Shown: in pieces, positions 13,264-25,677 of the stretch | How the letters are laid out: each line of letters starts with the position of its first letter | Position numbering within the stretch: the first letter of the stretch is position 1 | Origin: Nicotiana tabacum | Lineage: Eukaryota > Streptophyta > Magnoliopsida > Solanales > Solanaceae | Assembly: GCF_000715075.1 (NCBI RefSeq) | Contig: NC_134101.1 | Coordinates: 194,948,103 to 195,012,102, forward strand | DNA length: 64,000 nucleotides | Direction of reading: 5' to 3' | Position numbers and translations under genes: made by a program | Notes under the pieces: generated by a model | Told to the model about the DNA's origin: nothing | Databases searched by the model: none | The model's input: only the letters and a program-made list of their open reading frames with translations

Positions 13264-13570
13264 TGCGGTTGCATATGCAACCGCATAATGGTTATGCGGC
13301 CCGCAAAGTAACCGCAGCAAGGGCCTTCAGGAGGTTATGTTTTCTGACTGGGTATGCAATCGGTATGTAGTCCGCATACCTATTCTGCGGTCGCATAATG
13401 CACCGTAGAACTTCCCTTCACAAAATCTCAAGGCAGATATGCAATCAACATGCAATCAACATGCAACCAATATAGCGATTATGCGATCGCATAATTGGGC
13501 CGCATAACTAGCGTCAAAATTGGACAACTTTCTGTTTCACTCTGCGGCCATTATGCGATCCGCAGAGTGA
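13264..13570 (-). promoter_or_regulatory. CG-rich palindrome cluster in the U3 of solo LTR N
   Basis: A perfect 22-bp palindrome spans 13264-13285 and is centred on GCATATGC. A perfect 18-bp palindrome, ATTATGCGATCGCATAAT, is at 13478-13495. An 11-bp stem (arms 13537-13547 and 13560-13570, sharing CTCTGCGG/CCGCAGAG) encloses a 12-base loop. Other TGCGG/CCGCA half-sites lie between them. The place matches the CG-rich palindromes before the TATA box in P and T. A regulatory role is inferred. Confidence 0.6.
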
Positions 13571-13748
13571 TTATGCGGCTGCATAATGGGCCATAGAAAT
13601 GCGTTCTTTTGAGCAACATTTTCCTCTAAGTTTGAAGGGTACGATTCAATCCAAAAGGCAAAGAATTTCTACTATAACAATATATGAATCCAACTCGGCA
13701 CCACGATATCCCGAGTTTTGGTTAAGAATTCTTTTACTGGTCTTTACA

Positions 13749-15012
13749 CTACTGTGGCCTACTGCTCATCAATCTAGGATAGTACCTTCTGATGTGACCT
13801 GTACCTCCACACTCAAAGCACTCTCTCGGTTGCTGTGTCTACTGAAGCTGAGGCTGACCCTAACAAGCCAGATAACCACTGTGATAGCTCTGAATTGGTG
13901 GTGCACTGATAAGAACTGAAGGTGTACTATAGGTTAGTTGCTCACGTTGAGACCCATAAGAACCACGACTGCCCACCGTGTGCTACCTGAAACACTGAAT
14001 AAATAATCCGTTGAGGATAGCCTCTACCCAATGAACCTCTGCCTCCATATGAGGCACCACCAAAACCACCAAAATGATGGGGCCTCTTCTTAGATACTGC
14101 CTCTCTACCCTGACCATGAATCATCTAGATCCATCCATTAATCTCTACAGCCTTATAGAAAGAGATATCATCCCCCGTCTCCTTGGTCATCTGTAGCCTA
14201 ATACCAAAAGTAAGTCCATCAATGAATCTCCTCACCCTCTCTCTATCAGTAGGAATCAAGATAACTGCATGGCGGTCTAGGTCCAAAAATCTAGTCTCAT
14301 ACTTGGTAACAGTCATACTACCCAGATGGAGGCACTCAAACTGCCTGCGGTACTCCTCTCTCAGAGTAAAAGGAATGAACTTCTCAAAAAATAGTTGCAA
14401 AATCTTATCCCAAGTGAGTGGATGTGAACCTTCCAGTCTTGCTTGAACATAATCCTTCCACCACCTCTTAGCAAAACCGGTCATCTGAAACAGTGCAAAG
14501 TCGACTCCATTGGACTCCAAAAAACCCATGTTGCATAATAGCTCGTGGCAATGGTCCAAATAATTATGTGGGTCCTCATAAGTTGTACCGCCAAAATGAG
14601 TAGGAAAGAGCTTGGTAAACTTATCCAACATCATCAATCCCTCAAAAGACATCACAGGCCTCTCCTTGGGGTGTGTAGCAATAATGGGATGAATAACTCC
14701 AACTGACGGAATTGTCAGAGTTTGATATATAGGAGCCATCTGCTCCGTAGTGTGAGTGGTAGGAGTCTGAGCTCCTCCTCCAGCCTAAGATACAGCCGGT
14801 GCCATAGGAAATACCCTGGCCTTGGCCACACTCTCCATAAAGCCCACTAAGTGGACTAGTGCATTTTGAAGTACGAGGGTAGCAATGAATTCCTTCGGGA
14901 CCTGAGCGGGTCCAATCGGTGCGGTCTAACCAGGGATATCACAGGAAAATTGAGCGCCTTCATTAGGGTGGCATGACCGTCACCCAATATGAGACTCGAT
15001 TTGTGGACCTAG
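13749..15012 (-). pseudogene. Decayed gag of element S, central and 3' part
   Basis: Minus-strand gag. An open segment at 14125-14739 carries the retrotransposon gag domain, with 'MTGFAKRWWKDY', 'EEYRRQFECLHLGSMTV' and 'RRFIDGLTFGIRLQM'. A CCHC-type zinc knuckle follows at about 13750-13830: 'ECFECGGTGHIRRYYP' is visible, with the last cysteine replaced by tyrosine. The first gag codons lie beyond element R at 25678-25778, and pol lies beyond solo LTR N at 11445. Stops occur between the open segments. Its length without the insertions fits a Tekay gag. Confidence 0.85.
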
Positions 15013-15561
15013 TGTTACAACCCATATCCACATGTGTTAGTTCATGCCATATATTAGTTAACATAAATCCAAGAAGGAATTATCTTTGAGATGATAAGAA
15101 GTCAATCCTATTGGTCTTAAGTGATACAAGAGTGTATAAGGGTGATTAACAAGTATTAGAAGTTAAATGAATCAAGGATGTTGTAACTCGTATTTTCAGG
15201 TAAATCTAGCGGTGCTTAATAAACTCAAGAGGTCATGTATTAAGGTATTTTAATCATATAATTTCCATATCATAAGTCTTGAAGTCAAACGAGTTATGAA
15301 ACAAAAGTCGACAAAAGTTGTCGCAACTTAGGTTCATAATTTTACTTAAACATTAGGTCAAATGTTTCTAATATTTTCTCCTAATTTACAAGGAATTACG
15401 GGGTGATATACCAACCAAATTAAATATCTATGAGTCTAGTTTCCAACACATTAAACCGTTCATCGATATGATCTCGGAGTAGAGAGATATTCGCATTTTC
15501 GCGAGACTGCACCAAGCACCTCTCTATGGGGCCTACTAAGGCGGTTTAAGATATTTGGACC

Positions 15562-15568
15562 TATATAG
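15562..15568 (+). promoter_or_regulatory. TATA box of the R LTR
   Basis: TATATAG within GGACCTATATAGGATGCC. Exactly conserved in the 3' LTR at 23529-23535. Transcription of R would start about 30 bases downstream. Confidence 0.5.
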
Positions 15569-16842
15569 GATGCCTCCAACCCGTTTTAAGTCATTTCTTC
15601 TCACTATTTTCAGACCTTAGAACCCTAGGAACATCCTCTCAAGGTTCTCTCAAGATTCAAGACCCAAAAAAGGGCAAACAACACAAATCAAGTGTCGGGA
15701 ATTCCGTGGCGCTAGTAAATCTCTTGTTCTTCTTGTTGTTGCTCATTTTTGTGTCGTTTCAGCTCGTGTGGGAGGTTGTTTTAAAGGGTTTATGTTCTGT
15801 AAATACTCCCTCATGTTCTTAATATCAATCCTAGGTGATTTCAAGCCTTCTAAAATGATTCTAGTGCCGAAAAACACTAATTGATCGCTAGTTTCGCTTT
15901 TTTGTTGTTGTGGCAGCATTGGAGGGATATTTCATGGAAATTTAAGGTCAAATTGGAGTTGTTATTTCTGTATAAAGGTAAGTAACCTCTTAATCTATAT
16001 GTATTTAAGATTATCCAAGTTGCGGCTAAGCCATTGAAGCTAGAACTTGTGAAATATATATCGAAAGGCTTGGTAGTAATGTTATTGATTTGTGGACTGT
16101 TTTGCGTTGCTGTTGGGCTACGTATTTTACTACTATTTTGTGGAGTTTTGGAGGAGGAAGGGTGTGGAGAAACACCAAATATATGTAGGGTTGTGGGATG
16201 ATAGTTATTCGTAACATTTCCGGGTCGTTTGACACGACTACGGTGGTCGTCGTATGTATGAAGTGATTAGGCTGTGCGTGGACTATTTTGGGAGGCTCAA
16301 TATGTTTATTATTGATGTTGTTTGGGCTGTTTGGTGATTGTTTTGAATGGTGTGAAGTCATATATATAGGGGAGGTGCTGTCCGTTTCATCGTAAAATAG
16401 GTTGTGGTCGATACATAATAGTTATGACGCTTAAATGATAACGATAATATCGTTTCTCTTATTGTAGACTAAGGAGTTTTGACAATTGCATAGCTTGAGA
16501 TTGGGGCAGTATATACAAGGTATGTGAGGCTATCCCTTTCCTTCTTTTGCACGACTCCGATTGTACATAATGTAATGAACGAGCTTCCAAAGATACTCTA
16601 CTCTTAGAAGCTAGCAGTACTTACATTGTTTTCCCTCTTATGGAACAATTGATGTTAATGTTGCTTCTCTTATTCTTATGTTATCAATGTTGTTGGTACT
16701 TCCTGATTCTTATAAGGTTCGTAATGAATAATTGGTCCTAATAACATGTACAACAGATACCGACCTTACGTCACCCCAAAAGGTTTAGAATGTGATTCCA
16801 TGAGTCGAGCATGCATTATATATATATGTATCTATTTTACTC

Positions 16843-16996
16843 TACCGAGCCGCGCTATAGTTGGCCGGGTACGACACCTATTGTGCAACCACTGATCAGT
16901 TGGGTTTTACCGAGCTCCACGTGGCCAGGTACGATTCTACCGAGCCTTATAATGGCCGGGTACATTTTTTACTGAGGCTATTATGGCTGGGTATGA
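16843..16996 (+). repeat. Degenerate tandem array in the R LTR
   Basis: Four to five diverged units of 'TACCGAGC' spaced by 'TGGCCGGGTACGA'. It repeats in the 3' LTR at 24809-24960. It lies 713-866 bases before the LTR end. Confidence 0.75.
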
Positions 16997-17713
16997 TATG
17001 ATGATGATGATGCCCACAGAGGCGAATGTTTTAAAGGTTTATGTATTTATACATATGTATCATGCATTTCATGTCAGTAGCCCTCAGAGGTACTAAGATG
17101 TTACAGGTTATATATTTTCTATCCTTGCTTACATTACTGATCGTATTTATGGTTCCCTGCCTTACATACTCAGTACTTTATTCGTACTAACGTTTTTTAT
17201 TTGTGGACGCTGCATGTCGTGCTGCAGGTCCTGATAGACAGGCAGGTGCAGCTCCCCCACCACAGTAGGCTGTCCAGTTCAGCGGTGATTGGAGAGATCC
17301 TTTCTCCGGACTTGCCTTGGTCTTGGTATGCATTTTTGTTATAGACATTATGGGTATGTCGGGGCCCTGTTCCGGCTATGTTGCAGCACTTATGTTCCTT
17401 TAGAGGCTCATAGACAGGTGTCAACTCATGTATAGTTTGGTATGCCTTGTCGGCTAGTTTTTGTTGTATAGTCTATCATGGTAGCGTGGTAGCTCATACC
17501 TTATATATAGTTTCTTGATTGTCTGGTCATCCCATATTATATATGTTCTGCCGTCAGTTTTTATTGTTGGTTGTCCATGATCCATGTCTACCATTTATAT
17601 TGATCTCGTCAGCCGTAAAAGATAATAAAGAAGGTTAGATAAAATGTACGTTGGTGCTCGACAAGTATGGTCGGGTGCTAGTCATGGCCCTCCAGTTTGG
17701 GTCGTGACAAACT

Positions 17714-17725
17714 TGGTATCAGAGT
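17714..17725 (+). other. Primer binding site of R (initiator tRNA-Met)
   Basis: TGGTATCAGAGT begins four bases after the LTR end. The plant initiator tRNA-Met complement is TGGTATCAGAGC, so 11 of 12 bases match. This site is standard for Tekay elements. Confidence 0.9.
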
Positions 17726-17910
17726 AGGTTGTCCTAGGGGTTGTCTATGAGCCATGTCTAGTAGAGTCTTGATTATGGATGTGTAGCGCGCCACATTTAT
17801 AATCAGGAGGCTACATGACATCTAGGGTTGTTACCTTCTTCCTGAATCTAGATCGTGCGTAGAGTTGAGTCGTAAGTGTTTGTCTCTAATATTCACCTTG
17901 TTTTCTTTCA

Positions 17911-20900
17911 GTGACGCCTTCGACTAGGAAGCAAACGATTAGTAGACGGCTTGATACAGCAGCGGGAGAGGGTACCAGTCAGGTGCCCCAAGCCAGAGTA
18001 GGACAAAGTGAGGCTCAGAGTGAGATGCCCTCTCATACCTCATCTACCCCGTCTCCTCCAGAGGATATTAGGAGGCACCCAGCACCTCCAGTACCTCCGT
18101 CTGGCACTACAGACCAGGATATGCGGAGTGCTTTGCAGTTATTGACTAGCTTGGTAGCTGCTCAGGTTTATAGGCAGAATACAGGTGCTGCTGAGAAACC
18201 AGTTAGTACGAGAGTTCGTGATTTTATTAATTTAGACCCTCCAGTGTTTACCGGATCAGACCCCAAGGAGGAACCACAGACTTTTATTGACCAGGTTTAT
18301 CGTACACTGCGGGTTATGCATGTTAGTGATATAGAGGCAGTAGAGTTCGCTTCTTATCGGTTACGGGATTTAGCGGTTCTCTAGTATGATAGTTGGGAGA
18401 GATCCAGGGGTCCGAACGCTCCTCCAGCTGTGTGGAGGGAATTTTCTGAGGCCTTTCTTCGTCACTACTTGCCAGTTGAGATACGACGAGCTAGAGCTGA
18501 TAAGTTCTTGAACCTTAGACAAGGTAATATGAGTGTGCGAGAGTACAGTATGCAGTTTGATTCTTTGGCAAGGTATGCTCCCCATATGGTGGCCGAGATG
18601 AGTGATAGGGTGCATATGTTCGTGAATGGGTTGGGACCACATCTGATAAATGAGTGTACGACAGCCTCCTTGGTGGAGGGCATGGATATTTCCCGTATTC
18701 AAGCTTATGCCCAGACCCTAGAGGATCGTAAGCGCCAGCAGAGGGCAGTTAGGGAGCAGGATAGGGGCCAGCATAAGAGGGCGAGATTTGCAGGGTATTC
18801 TGATGACTTCAGAGGCCGCATCAGGCCACAGTTTTCGAGGAGTTCGGCGCCACCTGTAGCTAGTGCTCCTCCACAGTTTCAGAGGCCTCGATATGATCGA
18901 TCCTATTCTGGTCCAGGTCAGAGTTCGCGGGCATCTGGCTCACAACATCACAGGGATACTAGTCAGATGAGACCCCCAACACCACATTGTGATCAGTGCG
19001 GCAAGGCCCACTTTGGACTGTACCGTCGAGGTTCTGATGCGTGTTATTCTTGCGGACAGCCTGGCTATATGATGCGGGATTGTCCTAACAGGGGAGGTGA
19101 TGGTATGGCTCAGCCAACTGGATCTGTGTCTGCTTCTTCCTCATCAGTTCGACCTCCAGCACGAGGTTTTCAGCAGTCGACAGGTCATGGTAGAGGTAGA
19201 GGTGCAGTGCCGAGTTTGAGGGGTGGTCAAAATCGAACCTATGCTCTAGTAGGTCGACAAGATCTCGAGTCATCTCCAGATGTTGTTACAGGTATTTTGT
19301 CTATGTTTTCTTATGATGTATATGCGCTGATTGATCCTGGATCTACATTATCATATGTTACACCCTTTGTGGCTAATAAGTTTGGCATTAAACCTGAATT
19401 GATAAGTAAACCCCTTGCAGTATCTAATCCGATAGGAGATTCTGTGATTTCTAGAAGGGTATATAGAGGTTGCACTGTGATGATTTGTAGTCGTCAAACC
19501 TCGGTAAATTTATTTGAGTTAGAAATGGTTGATTTTGATGTGATAATGGGAATAGACTGGTTGGCCTCATGCTATGCAAATGTTGATTGTCGTACGAAGA
19601 TTGTTAGGTTCCAATTTTCGGGTGAACCCGTCATTGAATGGAAAGGGAACATTGCTACACCGAAAGGTAGTTTTATTTCCTATCTTAAGGCAAGGAAAAT
19701 GATCTCAAAAGGTTATATTTATCATCTCGTTCACGTTAGGGATGCGGAGGCGAAGCCGCCTACTCTACAATCAATCCCCGTGGTCAACAAATTTCCATAT
19801 GTTTTCCCAGATGAACTCCTAGGCCTTCCTCCTGAAAGGGAGATTGAGTTTAGCATTGATGTGTTTCCTGACACTCAACCGATCTCTATCCCTCCATACA
19901 GAATGGCCCCGGCAGAGTTGCGAGAGTTGAAGGTGCAGTTGAAGGACTTGCTGGATAACAGCTTCATTAGGCCTAGCACTTCACCTTGGGGCGCGCCAGT
20001 CCTATTCGTGCGGAAGAAAGACGGGCCGTTACGGATGTGTATCGACTATCGACAGTTGAATAAGTTTACTATAAAGAACAAGTATCCACTTCCAAGAATT
20101 GATGACTTGTTTGACCAACTCCAGGGTGCCAAGTATTTCTCCAAGATTGATTTACATTCAGGGTATCATCAGGTGAGGGTTAAGGAGAAGGATATTCCAA
20201 AGACGGCCTTCCGGACAAGATATGGGCACTTTGAGTTCTTGGTGATGTCGTTCGGGCTAACAAATGCCCCAACAACTTTTATGGATCTCATGAATACTAT
20301 ATTCAGGCCCTATCTTGATGTGTTCGTGATTGTATTCATTGATGACATTCTAGTGTATTCTCGTTCGGAGGCGGAACATGCGGGCCACTTGCGGATAGTA
20401 TTACAGACGCTTCAGGATTGTAAGTTATATGCTAAGCTCTCCAAATGTGAATTCTGGCTGAACTCAGTAGCATTCCTTGGCCATGTGATATCTGATGAGG
20501 GTATTAGTGTCGACACTCAGAAGATCGATGCAGTAAAGAATTGGCCGAGACCTACAACACCATCAGAAGTCCACAGCTTCCTAGGGCTAGCAGGATATTA
20601 TAGGCGGTTTGTGGAAGGGTTTTCCTCTATATCATCACCATTGACTAAGTTAACACAGAAAGCTACCAAGTTCCAGTGGTCTGACACTTGTGAACGTAGT
20701 TTTCAGGAGCTGAAGAATCGATTTACATCCGCACCAGTGCTCACTCTTCCTGAAGGAACAGAAGGTTATGTGGTATATTGTGATGCCTCAGGTATAGGTT
20801 TGGGGTGCGTATTGATGCAGCGTGGGAAGGTGATTGCTTATGCATCAAGACAATTGAAGAAGCATGAAAAGAATTATCCAACCCATGATTTGGAATTGGC

Positions 20901-21849
20901 TGCAGTAATATATGCTTTGAAGATATGGCGGCACTACTTATACGGCGTCCACGTTGACATCTACACAGATCACAAGAGTTTACAATACATCTTCAAGCAG
21001 AAAGAGTTGAATTTGAGGCAGCGTAGGTGGCTTGAATTACTGAAAGACTACGTCATCGAGATATTGTATCATCCCAGTAAAGCTAATATTGTGGCAGATG
21101 CTCTCAGCCATAAATCAATGGGAAGCTTAGTACATATTGAGGCAGGTAGATGGGGGTTGACTAAAGAGCTTCATCAGCTAGCCAATATGAGAATCAGATT
21201 GTTAGACTCTGATGATGGAGGTGTTACTGTACAGAATACATCAGAATCATCTTTGGTAGCCGAGGTAAAAGCACGACAATATGAAGATCCTATCTTAGTA
21301 CGATTAAGAGAAAGCATTCAACAGTGTAAAAGTACGACTTTTGAGATCGGAAAAGATGGGGCACTGAGATACCAGAGACGATTGTGTGTGCCTAATGTGG
21401 CAGGGTTGCGAGAGAAGATTATGAATGAGATTCATCAATCCCGATATTCCATCCATCCCGGCTCGACAAATATGTATCATGATGTCAAGGAGCAGTATTG
21501 GTGGGATAATATGAAGAAGTCTATTACAGAATTTGTAGCTCAGTGTCCCAATTGTCAACAAGTAAAGATAGAACATCAGAAACCTGGTGGATTGGTTCAG
21601 AATATAGAGATTCCGACCTGGAAGTGGGAGGTGATTAATATGGACTTCATTATTGGATTACCTCGCTCTTATCATAAGTTTGACTCCATCTGGGTGATAA
21701 TTGATCGACTTACAAAATGTGCCCATTTTCTGCCAGTGAAGACAACTTACACGGCTGAAGATTATGCGAAATTGTATATCAAGGAGATTGTTAGGCTTCA
21801 TGGTGTGCCCGTATCTAATATTAGACCGAGGAGCTCAATTTACGGCTAA
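17911..21849 (+). pseudogene. gag-pol of R: gag, zinc knuckle, protease, RT, RNase H, integrase N-part
   Basis: One frame with a single internal stop. Gag begins where related elements start with ATG, but here the codon is GTG; the next in-frame ATG is at 18121. A TAG at 18382-18384 stands where the family has tryptophan (TGG to TAG). Counting residues from 18430: a zinc knuckle near 205 reads '[14 protein letters not shown]' with the usual His replaced by Tyr; the protease '[11 protein letters not shown]' is near 300; the RT catalytic 'FIDD' near 636-639; the RNase H '[14 protein letters not shown]' from about 783; the integrase zinc domain ending 'CPNC' near 1039; and the first catalytic Asp ('NMDF') near 1072. 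The frame is lost at about 21819 and ends at 21849. The domain order and sequence place it in the Tekay (Del) chromovirus clade. Confidence 0.93.
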
Positions 21850-22738
21850 CTTTTTGAGGTCTTTCCAGAAGGGTTTAGGCACACAAGTAAATCTCAGCAT
21901 TACATTTCATCTGCAGACTGACGGACAGGCTGAACGTACCATTCAGACACTGGAAGATATGCTACGAGCATGTGTTCTAGATTTTAAGGGGAATTGGGAT
22001 GACCATCTTCCACTCATAGAATTCGCCTACAATAATAGCTACCATTCCAGTATTAAAATGTCCCCATACGAGGCACTATACGGGAGGAGATGTAGATCAC
22101 TAGTTGGATGGTTCGAAGTCGGTGAAACAGAATTATATGGGCCAAATTTGATTCACCAAGCTATTGAGAAGGTGAAAGTGATACAGGAGCGATTGAGGAC
22201 GGCACAAAGCAGGCAAAAATCTTATTCTGATGTCCGACATTGTGATCTAGAGTTTGAGGTTGGTGATTGGGTTTTCCTGAGGATCTCACCAATGAAGGGT
22301 ATTATGCATTTTGGGAAGAAAGGTAAGCTGAGTCCAAGGTATATCGGGCCGTATAAAATTCTTCGACGAATTGGACAGGTTGCTTATGAGTTAGAATTGC
22401 CATCCGAATTGGAATTTGTCCACCCGGTATTCCATGTATCTATGTTGAGGAAATGTATTGGAGACCCTTCTCGAGTTGTCCCTATCAAAGATGTACAAGT
22501 TACAGAGGACCTATCATATGAAGAAGTGCCAGTGGTGATATTAGATCGACAAGTCCGCAAGCTGAGAACAAAAGATGTAGCTTCCGTCAAAGTATTGTGG
22601 AGGAACAAAAATATGGAAGAAATAACATGGGAAGCAGAAGAGGAGATGAAGTCTAAATACCCTTACCTATTCCAGAATGAAGATAACAAGGATGCTGGTG
22701 GAAGACAAGATACATTGGAAGGTGAAACGGCTCTATGA
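21820..22738 (+). pseudogene. gag-pol of R, second frame: integrase C-part and chromodomain
   Basis: This frame continues the integrase after the shift at about 21819. It carries the second catalytic Asp in 'LDRGAQF' (21824-21826) and the catalytic Glu in 'DGQAERTIQ' (21932), with 35 residues between them, as in the D,D-35-E triad. Then come '[19 protein letters not shown]', '[16 protein letters not shown]' and '[12 protein letters not shown]'. The end (22525-22675) is a chromodomain-like segment with '[14 protein letters not shown]' and '[20 protein letters not shown]'. In chromoviruses this domain is linked to targeting heterochromatin. The stop is at 22736-22738. Apart from the upstream shift this part has no stop. 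It overlaps the previous frame because the exact shift point is uncertain by a few bases. Confidence 0.93.
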
Positions 22739-22979
22739 GGTAAGCAATAATTTGAGAATACTCCTCCTTAATACAAAATGGTGATATGTAGATAATGTAA
22801 ATATCCATAATGCTTTGTGTAGCCTTGTGAAGCCATATGTTGGGCTTAATTGCTTGCAAGTTTTGCTAGTGACCATTTTATAGGGGAAAATTGATCGGAA
22901 ATTTCCATTGGAATCCACGATGATTTAAACTCCCCATGAACCCTTACATTCGAGGACGAATGTTCCTAGGGGGGGAGGG
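22739..22979 (+). other. 3' untranslated region, hairpin and polypurine tract of R
   Basis: This short stretch from the stop codon to the 3' LTR has no gene. The hairpin ACATTCG-AGGA-CGAATGT is at 22946-22963. The polypurine tract CTAGGGGGGGAGGG ends at 22979, directly before TGTTACAACCC. Confidence 0.88.
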
Positions 22980-25677
22980 TGTTACAACCCATATACACAT
23001 GTGTTAGTTCATGCCATATATTAGTTAACATAAATCTAAGAAGGAATTATCTTTGAGATGATAATAAGTCAATCCTATTGGTCTTAAGTGATACAAGAGT
23101 GTAAAAGGGTGATTAACAAGTATTAGAAGTTAAATGAATCAAGGATATTGTAACTCGTATTTTCAGGTAAATCTAGCAGTGCTTAATACACTCAAGAGGT
23201 CATGTATTAATGTATTTTAATCATATAATATCCGTATCATAAGTCTTGAAGTCAAACGAGTTATGAAACAAAAGTCGACAAAAGTTGTCGCAACTTAGGT
23301 TCATAATTTTACTTAAACATTAGGTCAAATGTTTCTAATATTTTCTCCTAATTTACAAGGAATTACGGGGTGATATACCAACAAAATTAAATATCTATGA
23401 GTCTAGTTTCCAACTCATTAAACCGTTCATCGATACGATCTCGGAGTAGAGAGATATTTGCATTTTCGCGAGACTGCGCCAAGCACCTCTCTATGGGGCC
23501 CACTAAGGCGGTTTAAGATATTTGGACCTATATAGGATGCCTCCAACCTGTTTTAAGTCATTTATTCTCACTATTTTCAGACCTTAGAACTCTAGGAACA
23601 TCCTCTCAAGGTTCTCTCAAGATTCAAGACCCAAAGAAAGGGCAAACAACACAAATCAAGTGTCGGGAATTCTGTGGCGCTAGTAAGTCTCTTGTTCTTC
23701 TTATTGTTGCTCATTTTTGTGTCGTTCCAGCTTATGTGGGAGGTTGTTTTAAAGGGTTTATGTTCTGTAAATACTCCCTCATGTTCTTAATATCAATCCT
23801 AGGTGATTTCAAGCCTTCTAAAGTGATTCTAGTGCCGAAAAACACTAATTGATCGCTAGTTTCGCTTTTTTGTTGTTGTGGCAGCATTAGAAGGATATTT
23901 CATGGAAATTTAAGGTCAAATTGGAGTTGTTCTTTCTGTATAAAGGTAAGTAACCTCTTACTATATATGTAATTAAGATTATCCAAGTTGCGGCTAAGCC
24001 ATTGAAGCTAGAACTTGTGAAATATATATCGAAAGGCTTGGTAGTAATGTTATTGTTTCGTGGACTGTTTTGCGTTGCTGTTGGGCTGCGTATTTTACTA
24101 CTGTTTTGTGGAGTTTTAGAGGAGGAAGGGTGTGTAGAAACACCATATATATGTAGGGTTGTGGGATGATAGTTATTCGTAACATTTCCGGGTCGTTTGA
24201 CACGACTACGCTGGTCGTCGTATGTATGGAGTGATTAGGCTGTGCGTGGACTATTTTGGGAGGCTCATTATGTTTATTATTGATGTTGTTTGGGATGTTT
24301 GGTTATTGTTTTGAATGGTGTGAAGTCATATATATAGGGGAGGTGCTGTCCGTTTCATCATAAAATAGGTTGTGGCTGATACATAATAGTTATGACGCTT
24401 AAATGATAACGATAGTATCGTTTCTCTTATTGTAGACTAAGGAGTTTTGACAATTGCATAGCTTGAGATTGGGGAAGTATATACAAGGTATGTGAGGCTA
24501 TCCCTTTCCTTCTTTTGCATGAGTCCGATTGTACATAATGTAATGAACGAACTTCCAAAGATACTCTACTCTTAGAAGCTAGCAGTACTTACATTGCTTT
24601 CCCTCTTATGGAACGATTGATGTTAATGTTGCTTCTCTTATTCTTATGTTATCAATGTTGTTGGTACTTCCTGATTCTTATAAGGTTCGTAATGAAGAGT
24701 TGGTCCTAATAATGTGTACAGAGGATACCGACCTTACGTCACTCCAAAAGGTTTAGAATGTGATTCCATGAGTCGAGCATGCATTATATATATGTATCTA
24801 TTTTACTCTACCGAGCCGCACTATAGTTGGACGGGTACGACACCTATTGTGCAACCACTGATCAGTTGGGTTTTACCGAGCTCCATGTGGCCGGGTACGA
24901 TTCTATCGAGCCTTATGATGGCCGAGTACGTTTTTTACTGAGCCTATTATGGCCGGGTATGATATGATGATGATGATGCCCAAAGAGGTGAATGTTTTAA
25001 AGGTTTATGTATTTATACATATGTATCATGCATTTCATGTCAGTAGCCCTCAGAGGTACTAAGATATTATAGGTTGTATATTCTCTATCCTTGCTTACAT
25101 TACTGATCGTATTTATGGTTCCCTGCCTTACATACTCAGTACTTTATTCGTACTGACGTCCTTTTATTTGTGGACGCTGCATGTCGTGCTGCAGGTCCTG
25201 ATAGACAGGCAGGTGCAGCTCCCCCACCACAGTAGGCTGTCCAGTTCAGCGGTGATTGGCGAGATCCCTTCTCCGGACTTGCCTTGGTCTTGGTATGCAT
25301 TTTTGTTATAGACATTATGGGTATGTCGGGGCCCTGTTCCGGCTATGTTGCAACACTTATGTTCCTTTAGAGGCTCATAGATAGGTGTCGACTCATGTAT
25401 AGTTTGGTATGCCTTGTCAGCTAGTTTTTGTTGTATAGTCTTTGATGGTAGCGTGGTAGCTCATACCTTATATATAGTTTCTTGATTGTCTGGTCATCCC
25501 ATATTATATATGTTCATGCCATCAGTTTTTATTGTTGGTTGTCCATGATCCATGTCTACCATTTATATTGATCTCATCAGCCGTAAAAGATAATAAAGAA
25601 GGTTAGATAAAATATACGTTGGTGCTCGGCAAGTATGGTCGGGTGCTAGTCATGGCCCTCCAGTTTGGGTCGTGACA
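22980..25677 (+). mobile_element. 3' LTR of R
   Basis: Matches the 5' LTR along its whole length (2698 against 2697 bp) with scattered substitutions. TATATAG is at 23529-23535, the tandem array at 24809-24960, and the conserved TACTCAGTAC..TTCGTACTGACGTCC block near 25125-25160. Confidence 0.95.

Larger units (their letters stand above)
11446..13748 (-). mobile_element. Solo LTR N (2303 bp), Tekay-type, inserted in S
   Basis: Read on the minus strand it starts TGTAAAGACCAG at 13748 and ends GGGGCGTGACA at 11446. The direct repeat CTACT lies on both sides (11441-11445 and 13749-13753), a perfect 5-bp TSD. The flanks are consecutive parts of the S polyprotein. No internal region remains, so this is an LTR-LTR recombination product. 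A CG-rich palindromic cluster occupies 13264-13590, and a 104-bp two-copy repeat lies at 12131-12303. Small reading frames inside it (for example 11694-11921) are not credible. Confidence 0.93.
15013..17709 (+). mobile_element. 5' LTR of R
   Basis: Bounded by TG..CA, followed by a spacer and the primer site. A TATA-like box, TATATAG, is at 15562-15568 (same place in the 3' LTR, 23529-23535), about 550 bases from the LTR start. A degenerate array 'taccgagc..ggccgggtac' is at 16843-16996. A block CTTACATACTCAGTAC is at about 17160. Reading frames such as 16026-16361 recur in both LTRs but resemble no protein I know. Confidence 0.93.
15013..25677 (+). mobile_element. Full-length Tekay chromovirus R (10.67 kb)
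   Basis: Complete structure: 5' LTR 15013-17709 (2697 bp), initiator-tRNA-Met primer site, gag-pol 17911-22738, hairpin, polypurine tract, 3' LTR 22980-25677 (2698 bp). The LTRs start TGTTACAACCC and end GGGTCGTGACA. The flanks are CCTAG (15008-15012) and CCTCG (25678-25682), a TSD with one mismatch. They lie inside the gag of S, so R inserted into S. Where I compared the two LTRs they differ by scattered substitutions, a few per hundred bases, and they are equal in length to within one base. R is therefore relatively recent but not new. Inactivating changes are described under its coding entries. Confidence 0.95.

Noticed and set aside
16026..16361. A 111-residue minus-strand frame, repeated at 23994-24203
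   Set aside because: It recurs because it lies in both LTRs of R; it is shorter in the second copy and resembles no protein.
17714..17725. tRNA genes suggested by tRNA-complementary sequences
   Set aside because: Only 12-18 bases match, at fixed positions after LTRs; these are primer binding sites.
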